A DNA stretch of 24,015 nt from a virus: IMG/VR virus record IMGVR_UViG_3300047661_000107, positions 1 through 24,015 of that record; one strand, 5' to 3'. Positions 15,758 to 21,936 of this stretch are shown one piece after another (positions within the stretch are counted from its first letter, which is position 1; each line of letters begins with the position of its first letter). The notes below the pieces were generated by a model, which saw only the letters and a list, made by a program, of their open reading frames with translations, did not search any database and was not told the DNA's origin. Made by a program: the position numbers and the translations under genes.

Positions 15758-16888
15758 CTACGCCGCCTTTCCCAGGTATTTAAAGCCCTGAACCGCTCGA
15801 AAATGTCCGCCGTATCCGGTCCCCGTGTTGTGTTCGCCATGGCGTCGGTTGGATTTATGCATCGTTCGCGCTGAATTGCCTTTGTTGCCGCCATAAAGGT
15901 TGGCGGAAACTTGAATCCAAAGCGGACTTCGCCGAAGTGTTGCCGCGAGCCCCGGATGCGATGTGTGAAACAGCGTCGGCAATGGCCGATGCCATTTGTT
16001 TTCGCCGTCAAGATAGCGCTGGCAGATCGCGTTCAGGAAGCGCATCCCGACTCCCGCGCCTTGCCATTCGGGCATTGTCACCAAGCGGCAGGCCCGAACG
16101 CAGCCGATATCGAGACGCGGTGACACTGCGAGATGCGTTACGAGCTCGCCGTCGACGGTCCCGACATAACAAGTCGCCGCGATCATATGCGGAAGCTTCA
16201 AATAGTGATGCGGCTCAAAAAGAGGCCAGTAACGCCAGTCGCCCTCGAAAATGTCGAGGTTGAAATGCGGGCGTCGCCAAAGGCGCCTCCCGGCGAACTT
16301 GCCCGTGGCCGTATCGAAAACCCAGTCGGGCTCAAGCCAGTCCACGATATCGTAATGGCAGCTGAGCAGCACGGCTTTTCCGCCGGTCCGCTTCCATGCC
16401 TTGCTAAACGCCAGCGCGCCTATCTTTGCAATCTGTCGATCCACGACCGATGTAAACTCATCGATGACGATCCGCTCTGGAGCCTCCGCGATAATGCGCG
16501 CAAGGTCTGCCCGAAACTTCTCGCCATTGGAAAGCACATGATAGGGACGAAGCCAAGACGGCACGTCGCCGAGACCAACCGCTGCTAAGGCAGCCGTGAC
16601 ATCATCGAACGATCCACCCGGCGCGATGGCTTCCACTATCGGCGCATCGTTCGGCCAGCCTGACGGTTCGTAAAGTAAAGAATCGTCGCCGAAAATCTTC
16701 TTCCCGAGCGACGTCTTCCCGCTGCCGGATGGTCCGACCACGAGGCCGATTTTCCAATCATCGTCATCGATATCGAGGTCAAAAACGCGGTCGAAGTTGC
16801 AGCCGGATTCTGCGTTGAAAAGGCTCTTCACCCGCGCCGCGCGGTAGCTCGAAAAGTCGCTGCAGTTGTTGTGTATACACGCTTTCAT
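15758..16888 (-). CDS. ABC-type ATPase fused to a GNAT-like acetyltransferase domain
   Basis: The protein is 376 residues from ATG 16888, which overlaps the ParB-like stop as ATGA. The ATPase half has Walker A GPSGSGKTS (52-60), a signature-like LSNGEKFRADLAR (119-131), Walker B RIVIDEFTS (139-147) and an H-loop LLSCHYDIVDWL (His178). The C-terminal half has a GNAT pattern: HLAVSPRLDIGCVRACRLVT, then motif A MPEWQGAGVGMRFLNAICQR (272-291). This layout matches COG2401, a known ATPase-acetyltransferase fusion. There are no membrane segments, so it is a soluble ATPase and not a transporter. Phage Mu Mom, a DNA modification enzyme, also has a GNAT fold, so a base-modification role is possible but unproven. 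Confidence 0.8.
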   Translation of the reverse strand: MKACIHNNCSDFSSYRAARVKSLFNAESGCNFDRVFDLDIDDDDWKIGLVVGPSGSGKTSLGKKIFGDDSLLYEPSGWPNDAPIVEAIAPGGSFDDVTAALAAVGLGDVPSWLRPYHVLSNGEKFRADLARIIAEAPERIVIDEFTSVVDRQIAKIGALAFSKAWKRTGGKAVLLSCHYDIVDWLEPDWVFDTATGKFAGRRLWRRPHFNLDIFEGDWRYWPLFEPHHYLKLPHMIAATCYVGTVDGELVTHLAVSPRLDIGCVRACRLVTMPEWQGAGVGMRFLNAICQRYLDGENKWHRPLPTLFHTSHPGLAATLRRSPLWIQVSANLYGGNKGNSARTMHKSNRRHGEHNTGTGYGGHFRAVQGFKYLGKAA

Positions 16889-17466
16889 ACGCTCACCACC
16901 TTGACCGTATACCCAGCGTCGTGAAGCTCCGTGTATACGCGTTCCTGCTCGGATTCGCTCTCGCACATGACGATCACGCCGTACTGCGATTTGTAGTCCA
17001 TTTCCTTTTGCCGCTCGGCGCCATCGGCGCTCTTATTTTCGGTTAATCCCGCGATGATTTCGTCCAAGTCATCGCCATCGTAAGCGGTCCCTTCGAGCGC
17101 TAAATCGGTCGTTGCCAGATCCGATAAAAGCTCCGCGAGCGCGCTTTGATCGTCCTTGCCAAGACGTGTCGTTCGGTTGTCCGCGAGCATGATTCGAAGG
17201 GCTCGGTCATCGTCCACATCCACCCAAATAACGGGAATTTCTCGCAAATTCGCATCTCTCGCCGCCATGAACCGATGATTTCCCGCGAGCACATACCCGG
17301 TGGATTTCTGCGCGACCACCGCGCCGTAAAAACCGTTCGCGCCAATGCTCGATTCAATCGCCTTCAGGTCGCCCTGGTTGACATTGCGCGGGTGAACTTT
17401 CAGCTTCTCGCACGGCGTGATTTCGTACGCTTCATTGATCAGTTTCGCCGCTGTTTTCTTCGCCAT
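16885..17466 (-). CDS. ParB/Srx-domain protein
   Basis: The protein is 193 residues from ATG 17466, with AAAGGAG upstream. Residues about 15-115 form the ParB N-terminal domain: LKVHPRNVNQGDLKAIESSI, GAVVAQKSTGYVLAGNHRFM with the GNHR box (conserved in nucleotide-handling ParB-like proteins), then REIPVIWVDVDDDRALRIML and ADNRTTRLG. The C-terminal 50 residues are acidic and end in a small alpha/beta unit (YGVIVMCESESEQERVYTEL). There is no HTH DNA-binding domain of a true partition ParB. The gene opens a coupled set with the ABC/GNAT and formyltransferase genes. The repeated GTATAC motifs just upstream make it a candidate to bind them. Confidence 0.8.
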   Translation of the reverse strand: MAKKTAAKLINEAYEITPCEKLKVHPRNVNQGDLKAIESSIGANGFYGAVVAQKSTGYVLAGNHRFMAARDANLREIPVIWVDVDDDRALRIMLADNRTTRLGKDDQSALAELLSDLATTDLALEGTAYDGDDLDEIIAGLTENKSADGAERQKEMDYKSQYGVIVMCESESEQERVYTELHDAGYTVKVVSV

Positions 17467-17482
17467 CACTTGCTCCTTTCCC

Positions 17483-17621
17483 GTTTTGCGTATACACTTT
17501 TAAATGGGTGTATACGCAAAACTTTTTGTATACGCAAATTCCATCTTCGCGAGTATTTTTCGCTTTAAATCTACAATATTCAGGTCACTATGAATGCGAA
17601 GTGTATACCCGTATACGCAAA
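17483..17621. repeat. GTATACGCAAA repeats upstream of the ParB-like gene, candidate operator or parS-like sites
   Basis: GTATACGCAAA occurs at 17510-17520, 17528-17538 and 17611-17621, and inverted at 17485-17495. The first two elements form a perfect 15-bp inverted repeat (17483-17497 and 17508-17522) with a 10-bp spacer. A further GTGTATAC is at 17601-17608. The palindromic core GTATAC also occurs at 16873, 16907 and 16933 inside the downstream genes, making eight copies in about 740 bp. Position just before the ribosome site (17472-17478) suggests binding by a regulator of this operon. Confidence 0.7.
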
Positions 17622-17734
17622 TTTTTTATGACGCGCTAAAAACAAATCGGGAGCGTGCGGACACCCGCTTTTTTCAGGCCGGGATAGTACCTACTGGGCT
17701 CCGGTCCCCTCCGCCCGAATTGCACTCCCCCGCC
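17622..17734. other. Intergenic region between tail-completion-like and ParB-like genes
   Basis: No gene is visible in these 113 bp. The segment about 17650-17734 is GC-rich and unlike the AT-rich repeat zone beside it. It contains GCGGACACCCGC followed by six T (a weak hairpin on the plus strand) and a G/C tract that reads GGGCGGAGGGGACC on the minus strand. It separates the early and late modules, so it could hold a terminator or a cos-like packaging site, but nothing decides this. Confidence 0.3.
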
Positions 17735-18409
17735 CTACCGAAGAGCGCGGCGGAGCGCGTTGTACGCCTCGGCCTCGACGCGCGTGGCAAATGTCATCTC
17801 CACAGGATGCGTCAGCCAATGCGTCGCTTTGAGATGAATCGAGCCGCGATGAAAGCGATAGAGCAGCTTGAGCTTTTCTTTGCGCTTGCCTCGCGCCTGC
17901 TCGTATTCTCTCGACCGTACATACAAACCGACGCGTCCGTTCTTCATCGCAAGGAACGGCTTCTCTTTCCTCCGCGCTCCGTTTTTAGAGCCGCGCTTTC
18001 GTCCGCCCATCGGGATTTGAACGCTCCCTTTCAATAGCCGCCCTGGCCACTGACTGCGTTTGATCAGCGAGCGAATATTCGGCCTAATCGCAAACGGCAG
18101 CGAGAACGATTTCCCCGTTTTCGTCCTCGCGCCGCCTTCCTCCTGATCGACCATCCACTTATCGAGCGAGCCCACCAGCGCAGAACATTTCGGCCAGTCG
18201 CTCTTCTCAGCGCGTTGATACTGAATGCCGGTCAGAGTCCTTCGATTTCGCAAGATAAATTCGTTCGGCAGCTGCTTCTTAATCGTCTTTACCGACTCTT
18301 TTGCGAGCGTGGTCAACGTCAGCGCAGTTGCGTATGGAATCTGCTTGTCAATTTCATGTTTCAAATCAATTATTTCACTGATTTTGACGAATATCTTTAA
18401 TGAAAGCAT
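17735..18409 (-). CDS. Phage tail-completion-like protein (possibly gpZ/minor tail type)
   Basis: The product is 224 residues starting at ATG 18409. The pattern ALTLTTLAKESVKTIKKQLP, RNRRTLTGIQYQRAEKSDWP, then LVGSLDKWMVDQEEGGARTK is the kind seen in small phage head-tail or tail-completion proteins: an N-terminal helix, a strand carrying Phe-x-x-Arg-Asn, and a DKWM...QEEGG loop. The C-terminal half is very basic (GGRKRGSKNGARRKEK, RGKRKEKLKLLYRF). It is separated from the other virion genes by the ParB set and terminase, an unusual place for a tail gene. A promoter lies directly upstream. The family call is by general resemblance and could be wrong; a nucleic-acid-binding protein is the alternative. 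Confidence 0.45.
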   Translation of the reverse strand: MLSLKIFVKISEIIDLKHEIDKQIPYATALTLTTLAKESVKTIKKQLPNEFILRNRRTLTGIQYQRAEKSDWPKCSALVGSLDKWMVDQEEGGARTKTGKSFSLPFAIRPNIRSLIKRSQWPGRLLKGSVQIPMGGRKRGSKNGARRKEKPFLAMKNGRVGLYVRSREYEQARGKRKEKLKLLYRFHRGSIHLKATHWLTHPVEMTFATRVEAEAYNALRRALR

Positions 18410-18519
18410 TTAATCGCATTATACAACGAGTTCAAGCAGAAGTAAAGACGAAAGGCAAGCGCGATCGAGGTTTTCAAGCAAGGCGACAAGAACAGAGAGA
18501 AAAGAAAACAGAAGAATAA
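18400..18519 (+). CDS. Possible 39-residue basic peptide
   Basis: A plus-strand frame from ATG 18400 encodes MKAFNRIIQRVQAEVKTKGK and then a strongly charged helix ending QREKKTEE. It overlaps the promoter and first codons of the divergent tail-completion-like gene, and there is no clear ribosome site. The amphipathic, highly charged composition is unlike random sequence, but the support is weak. I do not recognise it. Confidence 0.25.
   Translation: MKAFNRIIQRVQAEVKTKGKRDRGFQARRQEQREKKTEE
18418..18446 (-). promoter_or_regulatory. Promoter for the tail-completion-like gene and possibly downstream late genes
   Basis: On the minus strand, TTTACT (18446-18441) and a perfect TATAAT (18423-18418) are separated by 17 bases. 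The ATG of the gene at 18409 lies 8 bases after the -10 box, with no Shine-Dalgarno site, so the message would be leaderless or nearly so. Confidence 0.6.
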
Positions 18520-18660
18520 ATTAAAAATAGATCAAAAATCAATTGAAATTCATTTCAAGTAAATGGTAATCTAATGATAGAAAACAATCAAAAAACGAGG
18601 TTTTTAATCATGAGGAGAGGAAAATTCATTTAGCTCGTTGACAAAGCGGAGTACTGGAAA
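18520..18660. other. AT-rich intergenic stretch
   Basis: This is A-rich plus-strand sequence with an inverted repeat TTGAAATTCATTTCAA (18542-18557) and a short AAAAACGAGGTTTTT dyad near 18593. GAGGAGAGG at 18612-18620 resembles a ribosome site, but the frame following ATG 18610 meets TAG after seven codons. Confidence 0.35.
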
Positions 18661-18855
18661 GTGGCCGAGTGGGACGAAGAGGCAATCGACCAATTGTTCA
18701 TGCCGGGAGGAGATTCGTCAACCCCGATTTGGCGCAGGACAAAAGGCGAATATCGCATCACGCCAGTGCAGCTTCGAGAGTTCGCAGCCAGGCTCTGCGA
18801 ATACGGCTACACCGTCGTTCTTATTCCCGAGCCGATCTATCGGCCTTTTAATTAA
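18661..18855 (+). CDS. Small unknown protein (64 residues)
   Basis: The frame from GTG 18661 reads AEWDEEAIDQLFMPGGDSST, then a C-terminal YRITPVQLREFAARLCEYGY followed by TVVLIPEPIYRPFN. GCGGAG lies 9 bases before the GTG. The same frame is open upstream to an in-frame TAG at 18631. The compact mix of acidic helix and a hydrophobic strand looks protein-like, and its C-terminus resembles a fragment at 22257-22424. It runs on the plus strand, opposite to the early operon. Function is unknown. Confidence 0.4.
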   Translation: MAEWDEEAIDQLFMPGGDSSTPIWRRTKGEYRITPVQLREFAARLCEYGYTVVLIPEPIYRPFN

Positions 18856-18967
18856 AAGAAATTTTATCGACTGTCATGAATCGAAATCATTGGAGCGAAA
18901 ATCGGCCTCGAAAGCACGATCGAAACGCTCAGAGTCGCAATCACTGAGGCTGCCAAGCGCCTCGGTT

Positions 18968-19156
18968 TCAAGCCGCCAATAATCCGAAACATGAAAAATG
19001 CCAGGATTTTTCCCAGCCTTTTTCTTGTTTCCTTTTGCGCTGTCCTTCGGCTTCCACTTCGTGGAGGCGCTGTTCGTCCTCATCGATGTACGCCAGGTAC
19101 TCGTCCGCTTCGTCGCAGTCGATTTCTTTCGCCGTTTTTTCTTTGCCATCGATCAT
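18968..19156 (-). CDS. Small acidic protein coupled to the replication gene
   Basis: The product is 62 residues. The ATG at 19156 overlaps the replication gene stop as ATGA and has a perfect AGGAGG six bases upstream. It reads MIDGKEKTAKEIDCDEADEY, then LAYIDEDEQRLHEVEAEGQR and a Lys/Arg-rich segment before a short hydrophobic end. A coiled-coil helix is likely. I do not recognise it. A different frame (ATG 19149, 91 residues, very basic) overlaps, but it lacks the coupled start and looks like a shadow. Confidence 0.6.
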   Translation of the reverse strand: MIDGKEKTAKEIDCDEADEYLAYIDEDEQRLHEVEAEGQRKRKQEKGWEKSWHFSCFGLLAA

Positions 19157-20445
19157 GATCCGCCTCCTATCGCGGCTCCAAGAACTGCGCTTCGCAGAGC
19201 CTCTCGGTAAACACCCACAAGCGAAGCGCATTCGCCGATTTCGATGCCTTTTGCTTCGCAGCGTTTGACTGAGTTTCGAATGGCCGGGTTTCTGCAAAGG
19301 GCCTTTTTCGCCTCGAAGATGGCTTTCGCCTGCTCGCCGGGAGCCAGAGTGCTCCACCATTCGCGGAACTCCGCATCGGACTTGGCGGCGTCTGCGGCTT
19401 CCTGCTCCCGGCGTTTGGTTTCCAGCTCACGGTTGCGTTTTTGCCATTCTCGCTCATCTCGCTGTTTTTTTGCTTCGAGCCACTTTGACGGTGGTCCCCA
19501 ATCTTCGATGATCGCTTTGAGAAACATCGCCTTCGGGTTCGAGGACGCCTCTCGAAACGTCCAGTATCGCCACTGACGCTTCGCCGCGTCAATTGGCGAT
19601 TTGCCGCTTGCTCCTCGCTCCGAGAAAAGCCGCTGCACGTCAGCAAGTTCGAGCGCCGGATGATCCGAGTCTCCAGCCGTAAGTCTCGCTTCAAGGGCCT
19701 CCGAGGCCGTCGCCTCGCGCGCGCGCCCGAGGTTATCCGCCGCCGCTGTATTTATAGGGCTTGGAGACGGAGAAGGATCAGGAGGCGGAGAAGGAGAAGG
19801 AAGAGGAGATGGGGCATTGCTGTTTTCGCCAATGAGCAATGCTCTTTTCTGCTCCGAGCATTGCTCCATGCATGCTTTAGCATTGCTTGACGTATCAAAG
19901 GGCAATGCATTTTCTATCGAAGCGCTTTGCTCGCCTTCATCAGTCGCATTGCCCGCTGGAGCATTCGGCATTGCTGGAGTTGGACTTGAGCTTTCCTCTG
20001 CTCCCGACTGAGCATTGCCCGTTTCATCAAAAGGCAAAGCTTCCTGGGCGCTCGAGCTTTGCTGTTTCAAGCGATCAGCTTCATGCTTCTTGTTCCAACG
20101 AGCAATCGCCGCGTTATGGGCAATCTCCGAGCGGCTTTTTGAGCCCGCAACGTAAGGATTGTGTTCTTCCCAGTCGTGCATCGCATACAGACCTGGAGCG
20201 ATTTCGTCAATCAAGGAAAGCGACAAGAGCATCGCGAAAAACTCGCCCGATTCGCCTTGCCAGTGCGCGATCATTTCGATATCGTCAGCATCCATTCCCT
20301 CGAAAATTCCGTCCGGCTTGTTGACCGCGCAGTATTCGATCAGGCGAAGATGCCCGAGCACCGCATCGCTTCCGAAGCGATGCTCCAGCTTCATGATCTT
20401 GAGATTCGAAAAGTATCCGGATTTCACTCGAAAATCACTGCTCAT
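19153..20445 (-). CDS. O-like phage replication initiator (replisome organiser)
   Basis: The protein is 430 residues; the ATG at 20445 has AGGAAA upstream, 9 bases after the VRR-NUC stop. Residues 1-115 form a winged-helix replisome-organiser domain: SGYFSNLKIMKLEHRFGSDA, VLGHLRLIEYCAVNKPDGIF, ADDIEMIAHWQGESGEFFAM, then MHDWEEHNPYVAG. Residues about 120-245 are a polar linker rich in Ser, Glu, Ala and Pro (with a PSPSP run near 215-232). The C-terminal 180 residues hold SPIDAAKRQWRYWTFREASS and a long charged helix. It would bind the origin and recruit a host helicase. The linker-coding DNA carries the 22-bp-spaced repeats, so the gene probably contains its own origin, as lambda O does. Confidence 0.75.
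   Translation of the reverse strand: MSSDFRVKSGYFSNLKIMKLEHRFGSDAVLGHLRLIEYCAVNKPDGIFEGMDADDIEMIAHWQGESGEFFAMLLSLSLIDEIAPGLYAMHDWEEHNPYVAGSKSRSEIAHNAAIARWNKKHEADRLKQQSSSAQEALPFDETGNAQSGAEESSSPTPAMPNAPAGNATDEGEQSASIENALPFDTSSNAKACMEQCSEQKRALLIGENSNAPSPLPSPSPPPDPSPSPSPINTAAADNLGRAREATASEALEARLTAGDSDHPALELADVQRLFSERGASGKSPIDAAKRQWRYWTFREASSNPKAMFLKAIIEDWGPPSKWLEAKKQRDEREWQKRNRELETKRREQEAADAAKSDAEFREWWSTLAPGEQAKAIFEAKKALCRNPAIRNSVKRCEAKGIEIGECASLVGVYREALRSAVLGAAIGGGS
19755..20062. other. Candidate phage replication origin
   Basis: The iteron array is flanked at its left end by a purine-rich plus-strand tract at about 19761-19814 (repeated GGAGAA units; it encodes the Pro-Ser run on the minus strand). 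Iterons inside an initiator gene, next to a strand-asymmetric tract, match the layout of lambdoid origins. The unwinding element is not evident; the tract is GC-rich, not AT-rich. Confidence 0.6.
19814..20062. repeat. Iteron array: 7-bp core GCATTGC at an exact 22-bp period, twelve positions
   Basis: GCATTGC or its complement GCAATGC occurs at 19814, 19836, 19858, 19880, 19902, 19946, 19968 and 20012. The grid positions between and after these hold near-matches: GCTTTGC at 19924, GCTTTCC at 19990, GCAAAGC at 20034 and GCTTTGC at 20056. All twelve are spaced exactly 22 bp, about two helical turns, so bound protein would line one face of the DNA. Since 22 is not a multiple of 3, the protein frame rotates and the repeat is not a protein repeat. 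The bases between the cores vary. Confidence 0.85.
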
Positions 20446-20454
20446 GCCGTTTCC

Positions 20455-20922
20455 TCATGCGCCTTTCGCATTGCTGCAGAAACGTTTGCTCGCTTCGTCA
20501 CAGTCGCGCAGCGCTTCGGCGGGCGAGCGCCAAATGTAGAGTTTGCCTCGGATTTGTCTCTCTTTTTGCTCTGGGGTAAGCACTCCCTTAGCCCGTTTAA
20601 CATCCGCCATGAGGTAGAGATTGCCCGGCCACTCCTTGCGCGTGACGAGCAAATCACCAAGCCCCTTCGTCGCTCCATAGCCGCTTTTTGGCCATACGAG
20701 AGCGCCGCAAAGATCGCAGCGAACACGCTTATAACGATGGACGGTCGAAAGCACATCATAGCCGGATGCCCGCAGCGTGAGCATAATGGCGCTCTGGATT
20801 TCCTCTTCCTTCGCATCTTTGAGCGGAAACGGGACATGATCCTGTTCCGCCAGCTGCTTAAGGATCGATTCTCGATGCGCGCGGGAAAATAATTCAAGAT
20901 CCTTTGTTTCAAACATCGCCAT
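20455..20922 (-). CDS. VRR-NUC-type nuclease
   Basis: The product is 155 residues from ATG 20922 (a second ATG at 20916 is also well placed). The fold pattern of the VRR-NUC branch of PD-(D/E)XK nucleases is visible: EEEIQSAIMLTLRASGYDVL (39-58), GYGATKGLGDLLVT with Asp90, then LYLMADVKRAKGVLTPEQK, where Asp107-x-Lys109 takes the place of E-x-K and Gln119 follows. An extra CDLC pair (69-72) is inserted before the active site. Family members occur in phage replication modules and may process branched DNA or resolve junctions. It sits 9 bases before the replication initiator gene, in the same early operon. Confidence 0.75.
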   Translation of the reverse strand: MAMFETKDLELFSRAHRESILKQLAEQDHVPFPLKDAKEEEIQSAIMLTLRASGYDVLSTVHRYKRVRCDLCGALVWPKSGYGATKGLGDLLVTRKEWPGNLYLMADVKRAKGVLTPEQKERQIRGKLYIWRSPAEALRDCDEASKRFCSNAKGA

Positions 20923-21109
20923 GCCCTTTTTCCCTTTTTAAAGATTCGCGCGCAAGCCGCCACGCCTCAAACGATCTCCAAAAGTCGGCGGCGAGCCGCT
21001 CATGCTCCGCTTCCTCCCACGCTGTCCTGGCAGGCGCGGAAATCACGACCGCTTCAATATCGAAAGAAGGACGAGAATGATTTATTTCATTGTTTTTCGT
21101 GGTGATCAT
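20909..21109 (-). CDS. Unknown small early protein (66 residues)
   Basis: The ATG at 21109 (MITTKNNEINHSRPSFDIEA) follows the Cro-like stop by 16 bases. The frame is open upstream, but that part would overlap the Cro-like gene. The product has a polar N-terminus and a charged helical C-terminus (AWEEAEHERLAADFWRSFEA). Only a weak GAG ribosome site is visible. The end overlaps the nuclease start. I do not recognise it. Confidence 0.5.
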   Translation of the reverse strand: MITTKNNEINHSRPSFDIEAVVISAPARTAWEEAEHERLAADFWRSFEAWRLARESLKREKGHGDV

Positions 21110-21125
21110 GTTAAATTCTCGAGAT

Positions 21126-21323
21126 TTAATCGATAATGGTCGCCATGCGCTCGTCATGCATCCGCCGCGCCACCGCAAGCATGCTCTGCGCCTCCTCGCG
21201 GTCCAGCCGCTCCTGCGCGAGAATCGCGCTAATATACCAGCGTGGATGTCCCACCGCAAGCGAAAGCTCTCCCTTGCCGATCCCTAAAATCCTCAATCTC
21301 CTCGTGAATTCCTTGGTTTCCAT
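21126..21323 (-). CDS. Cro-like small DNA-binding protein
   Basis: The product is 65 residues. The ATG at 21323 has AAAGGAGG six bases upstream, the strongest ribosome site in the right arm. METKEFTRRLRILGIGKGEL then SLAVGHPRWYISAILAQERL resembles a compact helix-turn-helix with a final helix (REEAQSMLAVARRM). It is the first gene of the leftward early operon and is transcribed divergently from the CI-like gene, the standard place for Cro. Its promoter overlaps the operators, so both repressors could act there. The family is assigned from position and a general HTH look. Confidence 0.6.
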   Translation of the reverse strand: METKEFTRRLRILGIGKGELSLAVGHPRWYISAILAQERLDREEAQSMLAVARRMHDERMATIID

Positions 21324-21432
21324 GATAAGCCTCCTTTAGTATGTACCGATTCGTCATATAAAATAATACCGGTAAAAGATTGAAAATTCAAGTCCCGTTT
21401 TTGGATTTACTGGCTATAATAATTATAAAGCT
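21324..21432. promoter_or_regulatory. CI/Cro switch: divergent promoters and operators
   Basis: Leftward promoter on the minus strand: TTGAAT (21391-21386) and TATTAT (21368-21363), 17 bases apart. A TACCGGTA palindrome (21367-21374) sits on its -10 box. Related half-sites are TTTACTGG at 21406-21413 and GTACCGAT at 21343-21350, so up to three operators are possible. Rightward: TATAAT at 21415-21420, 12 bases before the CI-like ATG, with no good -35 box, suggesting a weak or activated promoter and a leader of about six bases. Confidence 0.6.
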
Positions 21433-21936
21433 ATGGCACAAACTATTGAAGAAATCCAAAAACAAATCGCTTTGAGAATCCGGACCCGGCGCTTAGAGCT
21501 CGGGCTCTCCCAAAAGGAGCTCGGAAAGCTCTACGGCGTCACTCCCGTCGCAATCACCCGCTACGAAGCGGGGCAGCGAAGGCTCGGCGCCAACGATATC
21601 GCGCGAATGGCCGCCATCCTCGAGGTGTCGATCAACTATTTCTACGAAGACTGGGAAAACGGCGAAATCACCCCGCGCCTCGCTTATGTGGCCCACACGG
21701 CCCGAATGGCGGAAGCCCGGCTCAATGAGGCGACAAAGGCTCTGGAAGAGGCAAGAAAGGCCCTTGACCGCGTCCACGTCGATATCGAAGCCGAGCAGTT
21801 TACGCGAAAAGATCGGGAGATTTTAAAAGCGCTGAACGAGCTTTCGGAAGGAGAAAAGGATGTTCTCTTGGCCCAGCTCCTCGCAAGACAAGGCGCAATT
21901 ATAAAGCAGGCGAGAGTCACGAAAAAAGAAGGCTAA
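21433..21936 (+). CDS. CI-like XRE-family repressor
   Basis: The product is 167 residues from ATG 21433. The N-terminal HTH (about 11-70) reads IRTRRLELGLSQKELGKLYG, then VTPVAITRYEAGQRRLGAND and IARMAAILEVSINYFYE, a standard XRE domain. The C-terminal half is a coiled-coil helix (RLNEATKALEEARKALDRVH) followed by SEGEKDVLLAQLLARQ, and lacks the Ser-Lys autocleavage domain of LexA/lambda CI. Induction would therefore use another route, such as an antirepressor. No ribosome site is present before the ATG. It controls the divergent early operon and lysogeny. Confidence 0.8.
   Translation: MAQTIEEIQKQIALRIRTRRLELGLSQKELGKLYGVTPVAITRYEAGQRRLGANDIARMAAILEVSINYFYEDWENGEITPRLAYVAHTARMAEARLNEATKALEEARKALDRVHVDIEAEQFTRKDREILKALNELSEGEKDVLLAQLLARQGAIIKQARVTKKEG

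Noticed and set aside
18610-18660. An ATG (18610) followed by an in-frame TAG at 18631 and further protein-like codons suggested stop-codon recoding
   Set aside because: Several phage genes (for example those ending at 4343, 5474, 6952, 15758 and 17735) end in TAG at sensible lengths, so TAG works as stop; a downstream GTG start is simpler.
18874-19149. A 91-codon basic frame overlapping the 62-residue gene at 18968-19156
   Set aside because: The 62-residue frame has an ATGA-coupled start with a perfect AGGAGG; this alternative is low-complexity and poorly started.
19850-19960. A CRISPR array as explanation of the regular 22-bp repeats
   Set aside because: The repeated core is only 7 bp and lies inside a coding gene; there are no 24-40-bp repeats or cas genes.
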